Shown here one piece after another: positions 42,815-52,635 of a stretch of DNA of 64,000 nucleotides (its first letter is position 1; each line of letters begins with the position of its first letter). A model generated the notes under the pieces. The model was not told the DNA's origin, made no database searches, and saw nothing but the letters and a program-made list of their open reading frames with translations. The translations under genes were made by a program, and so were the position numbers. This DNA comes from Pseudomonas sp. LS.1a (GTDB lineage: Bacteria; Pseudomonadota; Gammaproteobacteria; Pseudomonadales; Pseudomonadaceae), in the NCBI RefSeq assembly GCF_022533585.1, contig NZ_CP092827.1, positions 846,001 to 910,000 of the forward strand. Reading direction: 5' to 3'.

Positions 42815-45667
42815 ATGCTCGAGCTCGCCAAGGAGCAGATAGCCATGGGCCAGAAGGCCGCCGACAAGGCCGAGGCATTGCGCCTGCTGGCCGACCGGCT
42901 GGTCACTGACGGCCTGGTCGCCGAGGGTTACCTGCAAGGGCTGCAGGCCCGAGAGACACAAGGCTCCACCTTCCTTGGGCAGGGCATTGCCATCCCCCAT
43001 GGCACGCCGCAGACCCGAGACCTGGTGTACGCCACCGGCGTGCGCCTGTTGCAGTTCCCCGAGGGTGTGGACTGGGGCGATGGCCAGATGGTCTACCTTG
43101 CCATTGGCATCGCCGCCCGTTCCGACGAGCACCTGCGCCTGCTGCAACTGCTGACCCGCGCGCTGGGCGAGACCGACCTGGCCGAAGCATTGCGCCGCGC
43201 CGGCTCCGCCGAGGCGTTGCTGAAACTGTTGCAGGGCGCGCCACAGGAACTGGCGCTGGATGCACAACTGGTCGGCCTGAACCTGCCGGCCGAAGACTTC
43301 GATGAACTGGCCTGGCGCGGCGCCCGCCTGTTGCAGCGCGCCGACTGCGTCGACAGCGGTTTTGCCGCCGTGCTGCAGCAGGCCGAGCCGCTGCCGCTGG
43401 GCGAGGGCCTGTGGTGGCTGCACAGCGAGCGCCAGGTGCGCCAACCGGGCCTGGCCTTCATTACCCCGCAGCAGCCGTTGCGTTACCGCGACCAGCCGCT
43501 CAACGGCCTGTTCTGCCTCGCCAGCCTTGGTGCTGCTCACCAGGCCTTGCTCGAGCGCCTGTGCGAAGTGTTGATCGAAGGCCGCGGGCAAATGCTCTAC
43601 CAGGCCACCAGCAGCCGCGCGGTACTGGAAGTGCTGGGCGGTGAGGCGCCGGCAGACTGGCCCAGCGCGCGTGTCGTGCTGGCCAACCCGCACGGTTTGC
43701 ATGCCCGCCCGGCAAAGGTATTGGCGCAACTGGCCAAAGGTTTCGAGGGGGAAATCCGTGTACGCCTGCTCGACAGCGCGCAGCCGGCGGTGTCGGTAAA
43801 GAGCCTGAGCAAGCTGCTCAGCCTCGGCGCCCGACGTGGCCAGGTGCTGGAGCTGGTGGCTGAGCCAGGCATCGCCGCCGATGCCTTGCCGGTGCTGCTG
43901 GCCGCCATCGAACAAGGCCTGGGCGAGGAGGTGGAGCCGTTGCCGCAGAGCGCGGCGCCCGTCGCCAGCGCAGCGGCCGAATTGCTGCAAGCGCCCGAAG
44001 CCGGTAGCCGCATCCACGGCGTGGGTGCTGCGCCCGGTATTGCCAGTGGCCCGGCGCATGTGTGTGTCGAGCGTGAATTCGACTACCCCCTGCGCGGCGA
44101 GTCGTGCGCCCAGGAGCGGCAGAAGCTGCGTGAAGCCGTGGCGACCGTGAATGGCGAGCTGCAGGCCTTGGTCCAGCGCAGCGACAAGGCCATTGGTGAA
44201 ATCTTCGTCACCCATCAGGAAATGCTCGCCGACCCGGCCCTGACCGACGATGTCGAGCAGCGCCTGGGCCAGGGCGAAAGCGCCGCAGCCGCCTGGATGG
44301 CGGTGATCGAGGCGGCGGCGCGCCAGCAGGAGTCGCTGCACGATGCCTTGCTCGCCGAACGTGCTGCCGACCTGCGTGACATCGGCCGCCGCGTGCTGGC
44401 GCAGTTGTGTGGCGTGCAGGCCCAGGCTGAACCCGAGCAACCCTACGTGCTGGTGATGACCGAAGTCGGCCCGTCCGATGTCGCCCGACTGGACCCGAGC
44501 CGTGTCGCCGGTATTGTCACCGCCCAGGGCGGCGCCACCGCCCACAGCGCCATTGTCGCCCGTGCCCTGGGCATCCCGGCGGTAGTGGGCGCGGGGGCGT
44601 CGATACTGCTGCTGGACAGTGGCACGCCGCTGCTGCTCGATGGCCAGCGTGGCGTGGTCAGCGTGGCGCCGCCGGCGGATGAACTGCAACGGGCCCTGGC
44701 CGAGCGCGACCTGCGCGAGCAACGCTTGCAGGCCGCCTGGGCCAACCGCTTCGAGCCGGCGGTCACCCGCGATGGCCACGCCGTCGAGGTGTTCGCCAAC
44801 ATCGGCGAGAGCAACGGCATCGCCAAGGTGGTGGAGCAGGGGGCCGAAGGCGTGGGCCTGCTGCGCACCGAGCTGATTTTCATGGCCCACCCCCAGGCCC
44901 CGGACGTGGCCACCCAGGAAGCCGAGTACCGCCGCGTGCTCGATGGCCTCGACGGGCGCCCGCTGGTAGTGCGTACCCTCGATGTCGGCGGCGACAAACC
45001 GCTGCCGTACTGGCCGATCGCTGCCGAGGAAAACCCGTTCCTCGGCGTGCGCGGCGTACGCCTGACCCTGCAGCGCCCGCAGGTGATGGAAGACCAGTTG
45101 CGCGCCTTGCTGCGGGCGGCCGACCAGCGTCCGCTGCGCATCATGTTCCCGATGGTCGGCCAGGTGCACGAATGGCGTGAGGCGCGGGCCATGGTCGAGC
45201 GCTTGCGTGCCGAGATCCCGGTAGCCGACCTGCAACTGGGCATCATGGTCGAAGTGCCCTCGGCAGCGCTGCTGGCACCACAACTGGCGCGCGAAGTGGA
45301 CTTCTTCAGCATCGGTACCAACGACCTGACCCAGTACACCCTGGCCATCGACCGTGGCCACCCCAGCCTCTCGGCCCAGGCCGACGGCCTGCACCCGGCG
45401 GTGCTCAACCTGATCGACATGACCGTGCGCGCCGCCCATGACCATGGCAAGTGGGTGGGTGTGTGCGGCGAGCTGGCGGCCGACCCGCAGGCGGTAGCCG
45501 TGCTGCTGGGCCTGGACGTGGACGAACTCAGCGTCGCCGCGCGCAGCATTGCCGAAGTCAAGGCCCTGGTCCGCCAGGCCGATCACCAGACGGCCCGCGC
45601 CCTGGCGCGCGAGGCCCTGCAACAGGACAGCGCCGCAGCGGTTCGCGCGCTGGTGGAGCGTTACTGA
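42815..45667 (+). CDS. fruB: Fructose PTS multiphosphoryl protein (EIIA-HPr-EI fusion)
   Basis: A 950-residue cytoplasmic fusion carrying every soluble PTS step. EIIA-Fru is at about 1-145 with phospho-His62 (AIPHGTP). HPr is at about 285-370 with NPHGLHARPA (His296). Enzyme I is at about 395-950 with the phospho-His577 block GGATAHSAIVARALGIPAVVG, the PEP-binding GVGLLRTELIFM and GVCGELAAD. It draws phosphate from PEP and passes it to FruA. A linker domain at 150-280 (EIIA-like M domain) has no named function. AAAGGAG precedes the ATG. Its stop abuts the fruK ATG with no gap. Confidence 0.97.
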   Translation: MLELAKEQIAMGQKAADKAEALRLLADRLVTDGLVAEGYLQGLQARETQGSTFLGQGIAIPHGTPQTRDLVYATGVRLLQFPEGVDWGDGQMVYLAIGIAARSDEHLRLLQLLTRALGETDLAEALRRAGSAEALLKLLQGAPQELALDAQLVGLNLPAEDFDELAWRGARLLQRADCVDSGFAAVLQQAEPLPLGEGLWWLHSERQVRQPGLAFITPQQPLRYRDQPLNGLFCLASLGAAHQALLERLCEVLIEGRGQMLYQATSSRAVLEVLGGEAPADWPSARVVLANPHGLHARPAKVLAQLAKGFEGEIRVRLLDSAQPAVSVKSLSKLLSLGARRGQVLELVAEPGIAADALPVLLAAIEQGLGEEVEPLPQSAAPVASAAAELLQAPEAGSRIHGVGAAPGIASGPAHVCVEREFDYPLRGESCAQERQKLREAVATVNGELQALVQRSDKAIGEIFVTHQEMLADPALTDDVEQRLGQGESAAAAWMAVIEAAARQQESLHDALLAERAADLRDIGRRVLAQLCGVQAQAEPEQPYVLVMTEVGPSDVARLDPSRVAGIVTAQGGATAHSAIVARALGIPAVVGAGASILLLDSGTPLLLDGQRGVVSVAPPADELQRALAERDLREQRLQAAWANRFEPAVTRDGHAVEVFANIGESNGIAKVVEQGAEGVGLLRTELIFMAHPQAPDVATQEAEYRRVLDGLDGRPLVVRTLDVGGDKPLPYWPIAAEENPFLGVRGVRLTLQRPQVMEDQLRALLRAADQRPLRIMFPMVGQVHEWREARAMVERLRAEIPVADLQLGIMVEVPSAALLAPQLAREVDFFSIGTNDLTQYTLAIDRGHPSLSAQADGLHPAVLNLIDMTVRAAHDHGKWVGVCGELAADPQAVAVLLGLDVDELSVAARSIAEVKALVRQADHQTARALAREALQQDSAAAVRALVERY

Positions 45668-46615
45668 ATGGCCAAGATCCTCACCCTCACCCTGAACCCG
45701 GCGCTGGATATCACCATCGGCCTGGATACCTTGCGCCCGGGGCAGGTCAACCGCAGCCAGGTACAGCACAGCCACGCCGCGGGCAAAGGGCTGAACGTTG
45801 CCCAGGTTCTGGCCGACCTGGGGCACAGCGTCACGGTTGGCGGCTTCCTCGGGCGCGATAACCTGCAGCCGTTCGAGGCGCTGATCGACTGGCGCGGCTT
45901 CGCCGACTGCTTTGTCCGCGTGCCGGGCGAAACCCGCAGCAACATCAAGCTGGTCGAGGCCGATGGCCGTGTCACCGACATCAATGGCCAAGGTCCGGAA
46001 GTTGACGAAGCGGCACGAAGTGCATTGCTGCGCCGCCTGGCGCAGATCGCCCCGGGCCACGATGCGGTGGTGGTGGCTGGCAGCCTGCCGCGCGGGATCA
46101 GCCCCGAGTGGTTCCGCCAGTTGCTCGAACAGCTCAAGGCGCAAGGCCTCAAGGTAGCCCTGGACAGCAGCGGCGAAGCCCTGCGTGCCGGCCTGCAGAG
46201 CTCGCCCTGGCTGGTCAAGCCCAATACCGATGAGCTGGGCGAGGTACTCGGCCTGGCTGTGGATAACCTGGCGCAGCAGCGCGCCGCTGCCGAGCACCTG
46301 CTGGCCAGTGGCGTCGAACACGTGGTGGTGTCGGCGGGCGAGCAGGGCGTCAGCTGGTTCGCCCGCGACCTGGCCATGCATGCTTGCCCGCCCAAGGTGC
46401 AGGTCGCCAGCACGGTGGGCGCAGGTGATTCGCTGGTGGCCGGCATGGTCCACGGTCTGCTGCTGGGCGAAGCCCCAGCGCAAACCTTGACCCGTGCCAC
46501 CGCGATCGCCGCCCAGGCTGTTACCCAGGTTGGTTTCGGCATCCGTGACCGCGAGCAACTGGCGCGCCTGGAAGCCGGTGTGCAACTGACAGAACAACAA
46601 GAGGGTTGCCGATGA
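45668..46615 (+). CDS. fruK: 1-phosphofructokinase
   Basis: A 315-residue PfkB-family kinase converting fructose-1-phosphate to fructose-1,6-bisphosphate. Marks: LTLNPALDITIGLD at the start, the GKGLNVAQVLADLG sugar site (about 38-51), KPNTDELGEVLG, and the C-terminal catalytic STVGAGDSLVAGMVHGLLLG (base Asp near 256). It starts directly after the fruB stop and overlaps fruA by four bases. Confidence 0.96.
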   Translation: MAKILTLTLNPALDITIGLDTLRPGQVNRSQVQHSHAAGKGLNVAQVLADLGHSVTVGGFLGRDNLQPFEALIDWRGFADCFVRVPGETRSNIKLVEADGRVTDINGQGPEVDEAARSALLRRLAQIAPGHDAVVVAGSLPRGISPEWFRQLLEQLKAQGLKVALDSSGEALRAGLQSSPWLVKPNTDELGEVLGLAVDNLAQQRAAAEHLLASGVEHVVVSAGEQGVSWFARDLAMHACPPKVQVASTVGAGDSLVAGMVHGLLLGEAPAQTLTRATAIAAQAVTQVGFGIRDREQLARLEAGVQLTEQQEGCR

Positions 46616-48351
46616 ACATTGCCATTGTCACTGCCTGCCCCAATGGCCAGGTGTCGAGCGTGCTGAGCGCGCGCTTGCTGTCCGCCGCAGCCCAGCGGCG
46701 CGGCTGGAGTACCAGCGTCGAAGTGCAGGATGCCGGCCACCCCGAGCGGCGACTGAGCACCACGCAGATTGCCGAGGCCGACTGGGTGCTGGTGGTCAGC
46801 ACCGGCCCGGTGGACCTGGCCCGTTTCGTCGGCAAGCGCGTGTACCAGAGCACGCCGTCCCAGGCTTTGGCCGACCGTGAAGGCTTCCTCGATGAAGCGG
46901 CGGCCAACGCCCAGCTGCTGGCCACAGTGCCAGGCAGCCCGGCCGAAGCAGGCAGCGCTGGCGCACGCATCGTCGCCGTCACGGCTTGCCCGACTGGCGT
47001 CGCGCATACATTCATGGCTGCGGAAGCCTTGCAACAGGCTGCGCAGCAACTGGGCTACCAGTTCACCGTCGAGACCCAGGGCTCGGTCGGTGCGCGCAAC
47101 CCTTTGTCTGCCGAAGCCATCGCCGCAGCTGATGTAGTGCTGCTGGCCGCCGACATCGAAGTGCCCACCGCACGTTTCGCCGGCAAGCGCATCTACCGTT
47201 GCGGCACCGGTATCGCCCTCAAACAGGCCCGTGCCACCTTGGACAAGGCCCTGGCCGAAGCCAAGGTGGAAAACAGCAGCGATGCCGCAGCAGTGACCAC
47301 GCCAGTGAGGGGCGAGAAGACCGGGGTATACAAGCATCTGCTCACCGGCGTGTCGTTCATGCTGCCGATGGTGGTGGCTGGCGGCTTGTTGATTGCCCTG
47401 TCGTTCGTGTTCGGTATCGAGGCTTATAAAGAAGCGGGCACCTTGCCGGCCGCGTTGATGCAGATCGGCGGCGAGGCTGCGTTCAAGTTGATGGTACCGC
47501 TGCTGGCGGGATATATCGCCTGGTCCATCGCCGACCGCCCGGGGCTGGCACCCGGCATGATCGGCGGCCTGTTGGCCAGTACCCTTGGCGCCGGTTTCAT
47601 CGGTGGTATCGTCGCCGGCTTCCTCGCCGGTTACAGCGCCAAGGCGATTGCCCGCTGGGCGCGCCTGCCCAGCAGTCTGGAGGCACTCAAGCCGATCCTG
47701 ATCATTCCGCTGCTGGCCAGCCTGTTCACCGGCCTGGTGATGATCTATGTGGTCGGCCAGCCTGTGGCGGCGATGCTGGAAGGCCTTACGCATTTTCTCG
47801 ACAGCATGGGCACCACCAATGCCATTCTGCTGGGCCTGTTGCTGGGTGGCATGATGTGCGTCGACCTGGGCGGGCCGATCAACAAGGCCGCCTATGCCTT
47901 CTCGGTGGGGCTGTTGGCCTCGTCGAGCTATGCACCGATGGCGGCGACCATGGCCGCCGGCATGGTGCCACCCATTGGCCTGGGTATCGCCAGCTTCCTG
48001 GCCCGACGCAAGTTCGCCCAGAGCGAGCGCGAGGCGGGCAAGGCGGCCCTGGCGCTGGGGCTGTGCTTCATCTCTGAAGGGGCGATCCCGTTTGCCGCCA
48101 AGGACCCGCTGCGGGTAATTCCGGCCAGCGTGGCCGGCGGGGCGTTGACCGGGGCATTGTCGATGTACTTCGGCTGCAAGCTGATGGCGCCGCATGGCGG
48201 CCTGTTCGTGCTGCTGATCCCCAATGCGATCAACCATGCGCTGTTGTACTTGTTGGCGATCGTGGCGGGTAGCCTGCTGACGGCGGTGGTGTATGCGGTG
48301 ATCAAGAAAAGCGAGCGGGTGGAGTTGGCGGTGGTGCCGGTGAAGGGCTAG
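46612..48351 (+). CDS. fruA: Fructose PTS permease EIIB'BC
   Basis: A 579-residue membrane transporter that imports fructose as fructose-1-phosphate. Two IIB domains are present: IIB' at 1-100 (VTACPNGQ, Cys9) and IIB at 118-215 (VTACPTGVAHT, phospho-Cys126). The IIC domain (about 235-570) has eight to ten hydrophobic helices with the conserved GGPINKAAYAF near 422-432. ATG 46612 overlaps the fruK stop (ATGA); a TTG six bases upstream is rejected. Last gene of the operon, ending before a REP pair. Confidence 0.96.
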   Translation: MNIAIVTACPNGQVSSVLSARLLSAAAQRRGWSTSVEVQDAGHPERRLSTTQIAEADWVLVVSTGPVDLARFVGKRVYQSTPSQALADREGFLDEAAANAQLLATVPGSPAEAGSAGARIVAVTACPTGVAHTFMAAEALQQAAQQLGYQFTVETQGSVGARNPLSAEAIAAADVVLLAADIEVPTARFAGKRIYRCGTGIALKQARATLDKALAEAKVENSSDAAAVTTPVRGEKTGVYKHLLTGVSFMLPMVVAGGLLIALSFVFGIEAYKEAGTLPAALMQIGGEAAFKLMVPLLAGYIAWSIADRPGLAPGMIGGLLASTLGAGFIGGIVAGFLAGYSAKAIARWARLPSSLEALKPILIIPLLASLFTGLVMIYVVGQPVAAMLEGLTHFLDSMGTTNAILLGLLLGGMMCVDLGGPINKAAYAFSVGLLASSSYAPMAATMAAGMVPPIGLGIASFLARRKFAQSEREAGKAALALGLCFISEGAIPFAAKDPLRVIPASVAGGALTGALSMYFGCKLMAPHGGLFVLLIPNAINHALLYLLAIVAGSLLTAVVYAVIKKSERVELAVVPVKG

Positions 48352-48370
48352 AGACTTCTGTAGGCATTAG

Positions 48371-48465
48371 TGGCCTCTTCGCGGGCACGCCCGCTCCCAC
48401 AGGTACTGCATGATCTTGAAGCTTGCAGTACCTGTGGGAGCGGGCGTGCCCGCGAAGAGGCCGGA
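48371..48465. repeat. REP inverted pair
   Basis: Reverse unit TTCGCGGGCACGCCCGCTCC and forward unit GGGAGCGGGCGTGCCCGCGAA with GGCCTCTTC/GAAGAGGCC arms between fruA and the convergent DUF3820 gene. Confidence 0.85.
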
Positions 48466-48470
48466 GCAGG

Positions 48471-48695
48471 TCAACGCCCGTGCTTCTGCCGCAACGGCAC
48501 AAGCAGATCGCCCAGCCCGTTGTGGTCGATCTCATGCATCAACGCCAATAGCCCACCCAGTTCCCCCGCCGGGAAACCCTTGCGTGCAAACCAGGCCAGG
48601 TAATCACCTGGCAGGTCGGCAATGATTCGTCCCTGGTACTTGCCAAATGGCATGGTGCGGGTCACCAGCAGTTCGAGGGTTTCCGGCTTCATCAT
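48471..48695 (-). CDS. DUF3820-family small protein
   Basis: A 74-residue protein (MMKPETLELLVTRTMPFGKY...) of the DUF3820 family. The conserved heart is TMPFGKYQGRIIADLPGDYLAWFARKGFP, followed by a short helical tail. Some relatives are annotated as putative quorum-sensing-regulated or exonuclease-associated proteins; no function is established. Tandem ATGs at 48695/48692; the longer in-frame opening to 48800 is not conserved. Confidence 0.8.
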   Translation of the reverse strand: MMKPETLELLVTRTMPFGKYQGRIIADLPGDYLAWFARKGFPAGELGGLLALMHEIDHNGLGDLLVPLRQKHGR

Positions 48696-48839
48696 CGGCG
48701 CACCTGGCTGTTGAAAAGCGCCGACCATACTGCAATCTGCACGAAGGCCCAAGCGGCAATCATGCAGAACGCCGGTTTCAGCATTTACTCTTGTCATCAT
48801 ATCTATTTGATTTAAAAGTATTTTATTGAGAGCACAAGG

Positions 48840-48856
48840 TTGGCACGAACGCTGCT
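48840..48856 (+). promoter_or_regulatory. Sigma-54 (RpoN) -24/-12 promoter
   Basis: TTGGCACGAACGCTGCT matches the consensus TTGGCACR-N4-TTGCW at all but one position, with GG (48842-48843) and GC (48854-48855) exactly ten bases apart. The predicted start site lies near 48867, about 30 bases before the ATG of the DUF2383 gene. Confidence 0.8.
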
Positions 48857-48895
48857 CCCTTACAGATGACTATCACCTGCCAAGGAGTTCGTACC

Positions 48896-49372
48896 ATGAG
48901 CAATCCCAACAAAGACGTGATCGATGTGCTCAACGACCTGATCGAGTACAGCAAGGATGGCGAGAAAGGCTTCAAAGCCTCGGCCGATGATGTGAAGAAC
49001 CCCGAACTGAAAGCGTTCTTCGTTCAACGTGCCGGTGAGTGTGCCAATGCTGCCGGTGAACTGCAGAGCGAGGTGCGCCGCCTGGGGGGCGACCCGGAAA
49101 CCTCCACCAGCATCAGCGGTGACCTGCATCGGGGTTGGGTCAACCTCAAGGCGATGGTGACCGGCAAGGATGAGGAAGCGGTGCTGAACGAGGTGGAGCG
49201 GGGCGAGGACCATGCCCTCAAGGCCTACAAGGAAGCCCGTGAGAAACTGGTGAAGCTGGGCCGCGGCGCCAGCGACCAGACCTACACCCTGGTGGAAAAA
49301 CAGCTGCAAGGCGTGCAGCGCAACCATGACCAGGTCAGGGCCCTGCGCAACGCCGCGCGCGCCCGCGCCTAG
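48896..49372 (+). CDS. PA2169/DUF2383 four-helix-bundle protein
   Basis: A 158-residue soluble protein of the DUF2383 (ferritin-like four-helix) family, starting MSNPNKDVIDVLNDLIEYSKD. Helices contain GFKASADDVKNPELKAFF, RAGECANAAGELQSEVRRLGG and YTLVEKQLQGVQRNHDQV. The family is linked to stress and stationary growth in pseudomonads, without a proven activity. ATG 48896 follows AAGGAG. A strong sigma-54 promoter sits just upstream. The stop TAG shares the CTAG of the convergent diguanylate cyclase stop. Confidence 0.85.
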   Translation: MSNPNKDVIDVLNDLIEYSKDGEKGFKASADDVKNPELKAFFVQRAGECANAAGELQSEVRRLGGDPETSTSISGDLHRGWVNLKAMVTGKDEEAVLNEVERGEDHALKAYKEAREKLVKLGRGASDQTYTLVEKQLQGVQRNHDQVRALRNAARARA

Positions 49373-50859
49373 TCGGCAGGCCCCTCTACCCGGTTGCGGC
49401 CTTTGGCCTTGGCCCGGTAGAGCGCTTCGTCCGCAGCACCCAGCACCCTCGCCAGGTCGTGCTGAGTGCCCGACAGGCCGATACCGATGCTCACGGTGAC
49501 CGAGTGGGCATCGTCGGCAAACGGCGCCAGCGCCTCGACGCGGGCGCGGATGCGCTCGGCCAGCAGTCTCGCACCGGCCAGGTCGGTTTCCGGCAGCACT
49601 ACCTGGAACTCCTCACCGCCATAGCGCGCCGCCAGATCGGCCGGGCGACGGATGCACGCCTCGATGGCCTTGGCCACTTCGCGCAAGGCATGGTCGCCAC
49701 CGGCGTGGCCATGGCGCTGGTTGAAGGCCTTGAAGTGGTCAACATCCACCATCAGCACCGCCAACGGCGTGCGGTTGCGCTGGGCGCGGGCCCATTCCTG
49801 GCGCAGTACCTGATCCAGGTGGCGGCGGTTGGCCAGGCCGGTCAGGCTGTCGGTAGCGGCAAGGGTCGCCAGGCACTGTTCGGCCTCCTGGCGGCGGCGC
49901 AATTCGCGCCCCAGCAACAGTGTCAGCCAGAGGATTCCTACGCACAGTACGCCGGTGGCGACGCTGACGACGATCGCCGTGCGGCGCCAGGACTGGAACA
50001 CCTCCTCGGCGGAGTGAGCCACCAGCACGATCAGCGGCAGCTGCGGGACTCGGGCAAAGGTGTACATGCGCAGCGTGGCACTACTGCCGGAGCGGGCGGT
50101 GAAACTACCGCTCTGTTCGTTGAGTATGCGCTTGAAATTGGCGCGATTGGCGTAGTTGGTGCCTATAAGCGGATCTTGTGGCCGTGATGGCTGGCGGGCG
50201 AGCAGCTGTCCGTCGGCGTTGAACAGGCTGATGTTGCTGTCATCACCGATATCCAGTCGCCGGAACAGGTCGCTGAAGTAAGACAGGCGCAGCGCACCCG
50301 CTGCCAGACCAGCGAACTCGCCATTGGGGCCGGAGATGCGCCTGCTGAAACTGATGCACCAGTCCTGGTCGCCGAGCGTAGCCTTGAACGGTGGGCCCAC
50401 CAGCAGTCCGAGGTTGGGGTTGTGCAGGTGTGCCTGGAACACCCCGGTGTCGCCGAAGTTGGCCCGGCGTGGCACGCTGCTGGTGGAATCGCCTACCACG
50501 TTGCCTTGCTTGTCCAGCCACAGCACGTCACCGCGCTTGCGGTCGACGAAGGCTTCATTGAAGAGCAGGCGTTGGCGCACCGGGGCGGGAATTTCCGGCA
50601 GATCCTTGCGCCCGACCGCCCAGATCAGGCCCTGCAGTGACTGGTCGTAGAGTTCGACGTTGCGCAGGATGTCGCTTTCGATCAGCTGGACGATATTGTT
50701 GGACGAGCGGATCGCCGACAGCTCGACATTGTCGCGCTCACGCGCCAGCAGGTAGCTGACGATGGCCACAATGGCGAGCACGGCAAGGCAACTGCCCAGG
50801 TTGAGGATCAGCTCGGGGTGCGATCTGTAGAGTGCGAAACGCGGTGGTCGGGGGGTCAT
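49369..50859 (-). CDS. Membrane-bound diguanylate cyclase
   Basis: A 496-residue c-di-GMP synthase. Transmembrane helix 1 is at about 22-40 and helix 2 at about 290-312. The region between them (about 42-288) is a periplasmic dCache/PDC-type sensor (NLGLLVGPPFKATLGDQDW, FSRRISGPNGEFAGLAAGAL). The GGDEF domain (about 335-490) has the active motif GGEEF and the inhibitory I-site RPAD five residues upstream, so product inhibition is expected. The ligand is unknown. Convergent with the DUF2383 gene, with overlapping stop codons. Confidence 0.92.
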   Translation of the reverse strand: MTPRPPRFALYRSHPELILNLGSCLAVLAIVAIVSYLLARERDNVELSAIRSSNNIVQLIESDILRNVELYDQSLQGLIWAVGRKDLPEIPAPVRQRLLFNEAFVDRKRGDVLWLDKQGNVVGDSTSSVPRRANFGDTGVFQAHLHNPNLGLLVGPPFKATLGDQDWCISFSRRISGPNGEFAGLAAGALRLSYFSDLFRRLDIGDDSNISLFNADGQLLARQPSRPQDPLIGTNYANRANFKRILNEQSGSFTARSGSSATLRMYTFARVPQLPLIVLVAHSAEEVFQSWRRTAIVVSVATGVLCVGILWLTLLLGRELRRRQEAEQCLATLAATDSLTGLANRRHLDQVLRQEWARAQRNRTPLAVLMVDVDHFKAFNQRHGHAGGDHALREVAKAIEACIRRPADLAARYGGEEFQVVLPETDLAGARLLAERIRARVEALAPFADDAHSVTVSIGIGLSGTQHDLARVLGAADEALYRAKAKGRNRVEGPAD

Positions 50860-50976
50860 GCTCGCTACTGCGTGGGCAGGGCCATTCGCGGCGGCGACAT
50901 TCTAGGGAAGCGGGGATTGTCGAACAACATTTGTCCGACGGAATCACGGTATACCTTGTTTTGGACTGTCCACAAG

Positions 50977-51070
50977 CCCCTGTGGGAGCGGGTTCACCCG
51001 CGAAGAAACCAACGCGGTGTCTGGCACCGGCTTCGCCGGTGTTCGCGGGTGAACCCGCTCCCACAGGGGT
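50977..51070. repeat. REP inverted pair
   Basis: Forward unit GGGAGCGGGTTCACCCGCGAA and reverse unit TTCGCGGGTGAACCCGCTCC, joined by GCACCGGCTTCGCCGGTG, after the porin gene. Confidence 0.85.
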
Positions 51071-51095
51071 TATGTGTGCGTCCCGTAAACCAGGA

Positions 51096-52430
51096 TCAGA
51101 ACACGTTCAACGGGTAATCCACGATCACGCGCAGTTCATCGTTGTCGCTGTTGCTGTCGATCGATGCATAGCCCTGGCTGCCACGGTGGGTGGCATAGCG
51201 CACCAGCACCGACAGGTCCTTCAGATCACCCTCCTGGAACACATACTTCACGTCCAGGTCGCGCTCCCAGTGCATGGCGTTCTTGCCATCGGCACGGTAG
51301 TAGTCGTAGTGGGTGGTGTCCTGGGTAGCCTTGGTCAGGTCCGCTTCACCGCGCGAGTACGACAGCACCGTGGTCAGACCAGGGATGCCCACACCGGCGA
51401 AGTCATAGTTGTACTGCAGCTTCCACGAACGCTCGTTTGGCGCGTTGAAATCCGAGTACATGCGCGAGTTGTCCAGGTAGATGCTGTCGCCCAGGTTGAT
51501 GTAGTCGAACGGCGTGTTGCCATTGACCCGCTGGTAGGCGGCAGTGACGCTGTGGAACCCGGCGTTGACGGTGAAGTGCACGCTGTAGGTGTTGTTGTCG
51601 ATCTTGCCCAGCAAGGCCTGGCCGGTGTCCTGGGTGTGATAGAAGTGCACGCCCGGATTCAGGCTGACCAGGTCGTTGACCACGTAGGTGTAGTCGAAGT
51701 CGGCGTAGTACTGGTTCCAGATGTCCTTCAGCTCGGCTGCATACAGGTTGGCGGTAACGTTCGGGGTACCGCTCCACGACGCGCCGGCCCAGTTCAGGTG
51801 CTTGCTCTTGTCATGCTCGTCCAGCGAGCCGTAGTAGGTGTCGATGCGGCGGTGGCCGCTCTGGTTGTACGGCTTGGTGAAGCTGACCTGGCCGCCTTCG
51901 AGCAGCAGGCCGTCGATGCTGGTGTTGGTCAGGCTAACCCCACGGAAGGTCTGCGGCAGCATGCGGGATTCGCCGCCGGCGATCACCGGGTTGGTCAGGA
52001 ACAGGTCACCGGCTTTCAGCTCGGTGCCGAAGGCCTTGAGCTTGACTGCGGCACCGGCAGTGGAGAACGAGTGCGGGGCAGCACCCAGTTCGTCTTCGTT
52101 CTTCTGGTGGGTTGGCAGGATGCTGGTGCCAGCATGGCCGCCACCGCCGTCCAGTTTCAGGCCCAGCATGGCATGGGCATCCAGACCAAAGCCGATCACG
52201 CCCGGGGTGTAGCCCGACTCGAAGCGCGCAACCGCGCCCTGGCCCCACTCGCGGGTGTCGCGCACGCCGGCGTTGCGGTTGTCGCGGTTGAAGTAGGCAT
52301 TACGGAAATGCAGGTTGAAGGACGAGCCTTCGATGAAGCCATCAGCCTTGTCTTCATCTGCCTGGGCGGCGAAAGGGATCGTTGCAGTCAACGCAATGAA
52401 CAGCGGGGTAAAACGAAACGCGGAAGGCAC
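51096..52430 (-). CDS. OprD-family outer-membrane porin
   Basis: A 444-residue outer-membrane channel. The signal peptide (residues 1-24, ending AQA) is followed by [21 protein letters not shown], the characteristic OprD start, and a series of beta-strands ending in VDYPLNVF with the C-terminal Phe. OprD-type channels take up small carboxylates and amino acids; the substrate here is unknown. Start is GTG 52430 behind an AAAGGAG site at about 52442-52448 (minus strand). Confidence 0.92.
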   Translation of the reverse strand: MPSAFRFTPLFIALTATIPFAAQADEDKADGFIEGSSFNLHFRNAYFNRDNRNAGVRDTREWGQGAVARFESGYTPGVIGFGLDAHAMLGLKLDGGGGHAGTSILPTHQKNEDELGAAPHSFSTAGAAVKLKAFGTELKAGDLFLTNPVIAGGESRMLPQTFRGVSLTNTSIDGLLLEGGQVSFTKPYNQSGHRRIDTYYGSLDEHDKSKHLNWAGASWSGTPNVTANLYAAELKDIWNQYYADFDYTYVVNDLVSLNPGVHFYHTQDTGQALLGKIDNNTYSVHFTVNAGFHSVTAAYQRVNGNTPFDYINLGDSIYLDNSRMYSDFNAPNERSWKLQYNYDFAGVGIPGLTTVLSYSRGEADLTKATQDTTHYDYYRADGKNAMHWERDLDVKYVFQEGDLKDLSVLVRYATHRGSQGYASIDSNSDNDELRVIVDYPLNVF

Positions 52431-52529
52431 CGGTACTAGCTCCTTTGGTCTGACGGTGGGGCAGTTTTTATTTTCGAATGTGCGTCTTTTTTATAGGTGA
52501 ACGTTACAGCTGGGCTGATAGTTAAAGCA

Positions 52530-52562
52530 CATAAAAAAAGCCGCTGATCGGCAGCGGCTTTA
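52530..52562 (-). terminator. Rho-independent terminator of the small exported peptide gene
   Basis: AAAGCCGCTG/CAGCGGCTTT stem with a five-base loop; on the minus strand it is followed by TTTTTTTAT. It lies about 75 bases after the stop of the gene at 52636-52860. Confidence 0.9.
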
Positions 52563-52635
52563 AAAGGCTAACATATCGGCACCGGTGGTGCCCATGGCGT
52601 AGCCAAGGGAAAACGGGAGCAGCGACAGCGCTTGA

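Noticed and set aside
42755..46600. 1281-codon minus-strand frame across fruB-fruK
   Set aside because: Longest frame in the window, but it is antisense to three PTS/kinase domains with intact catalytic motifs; an effect of high GC.
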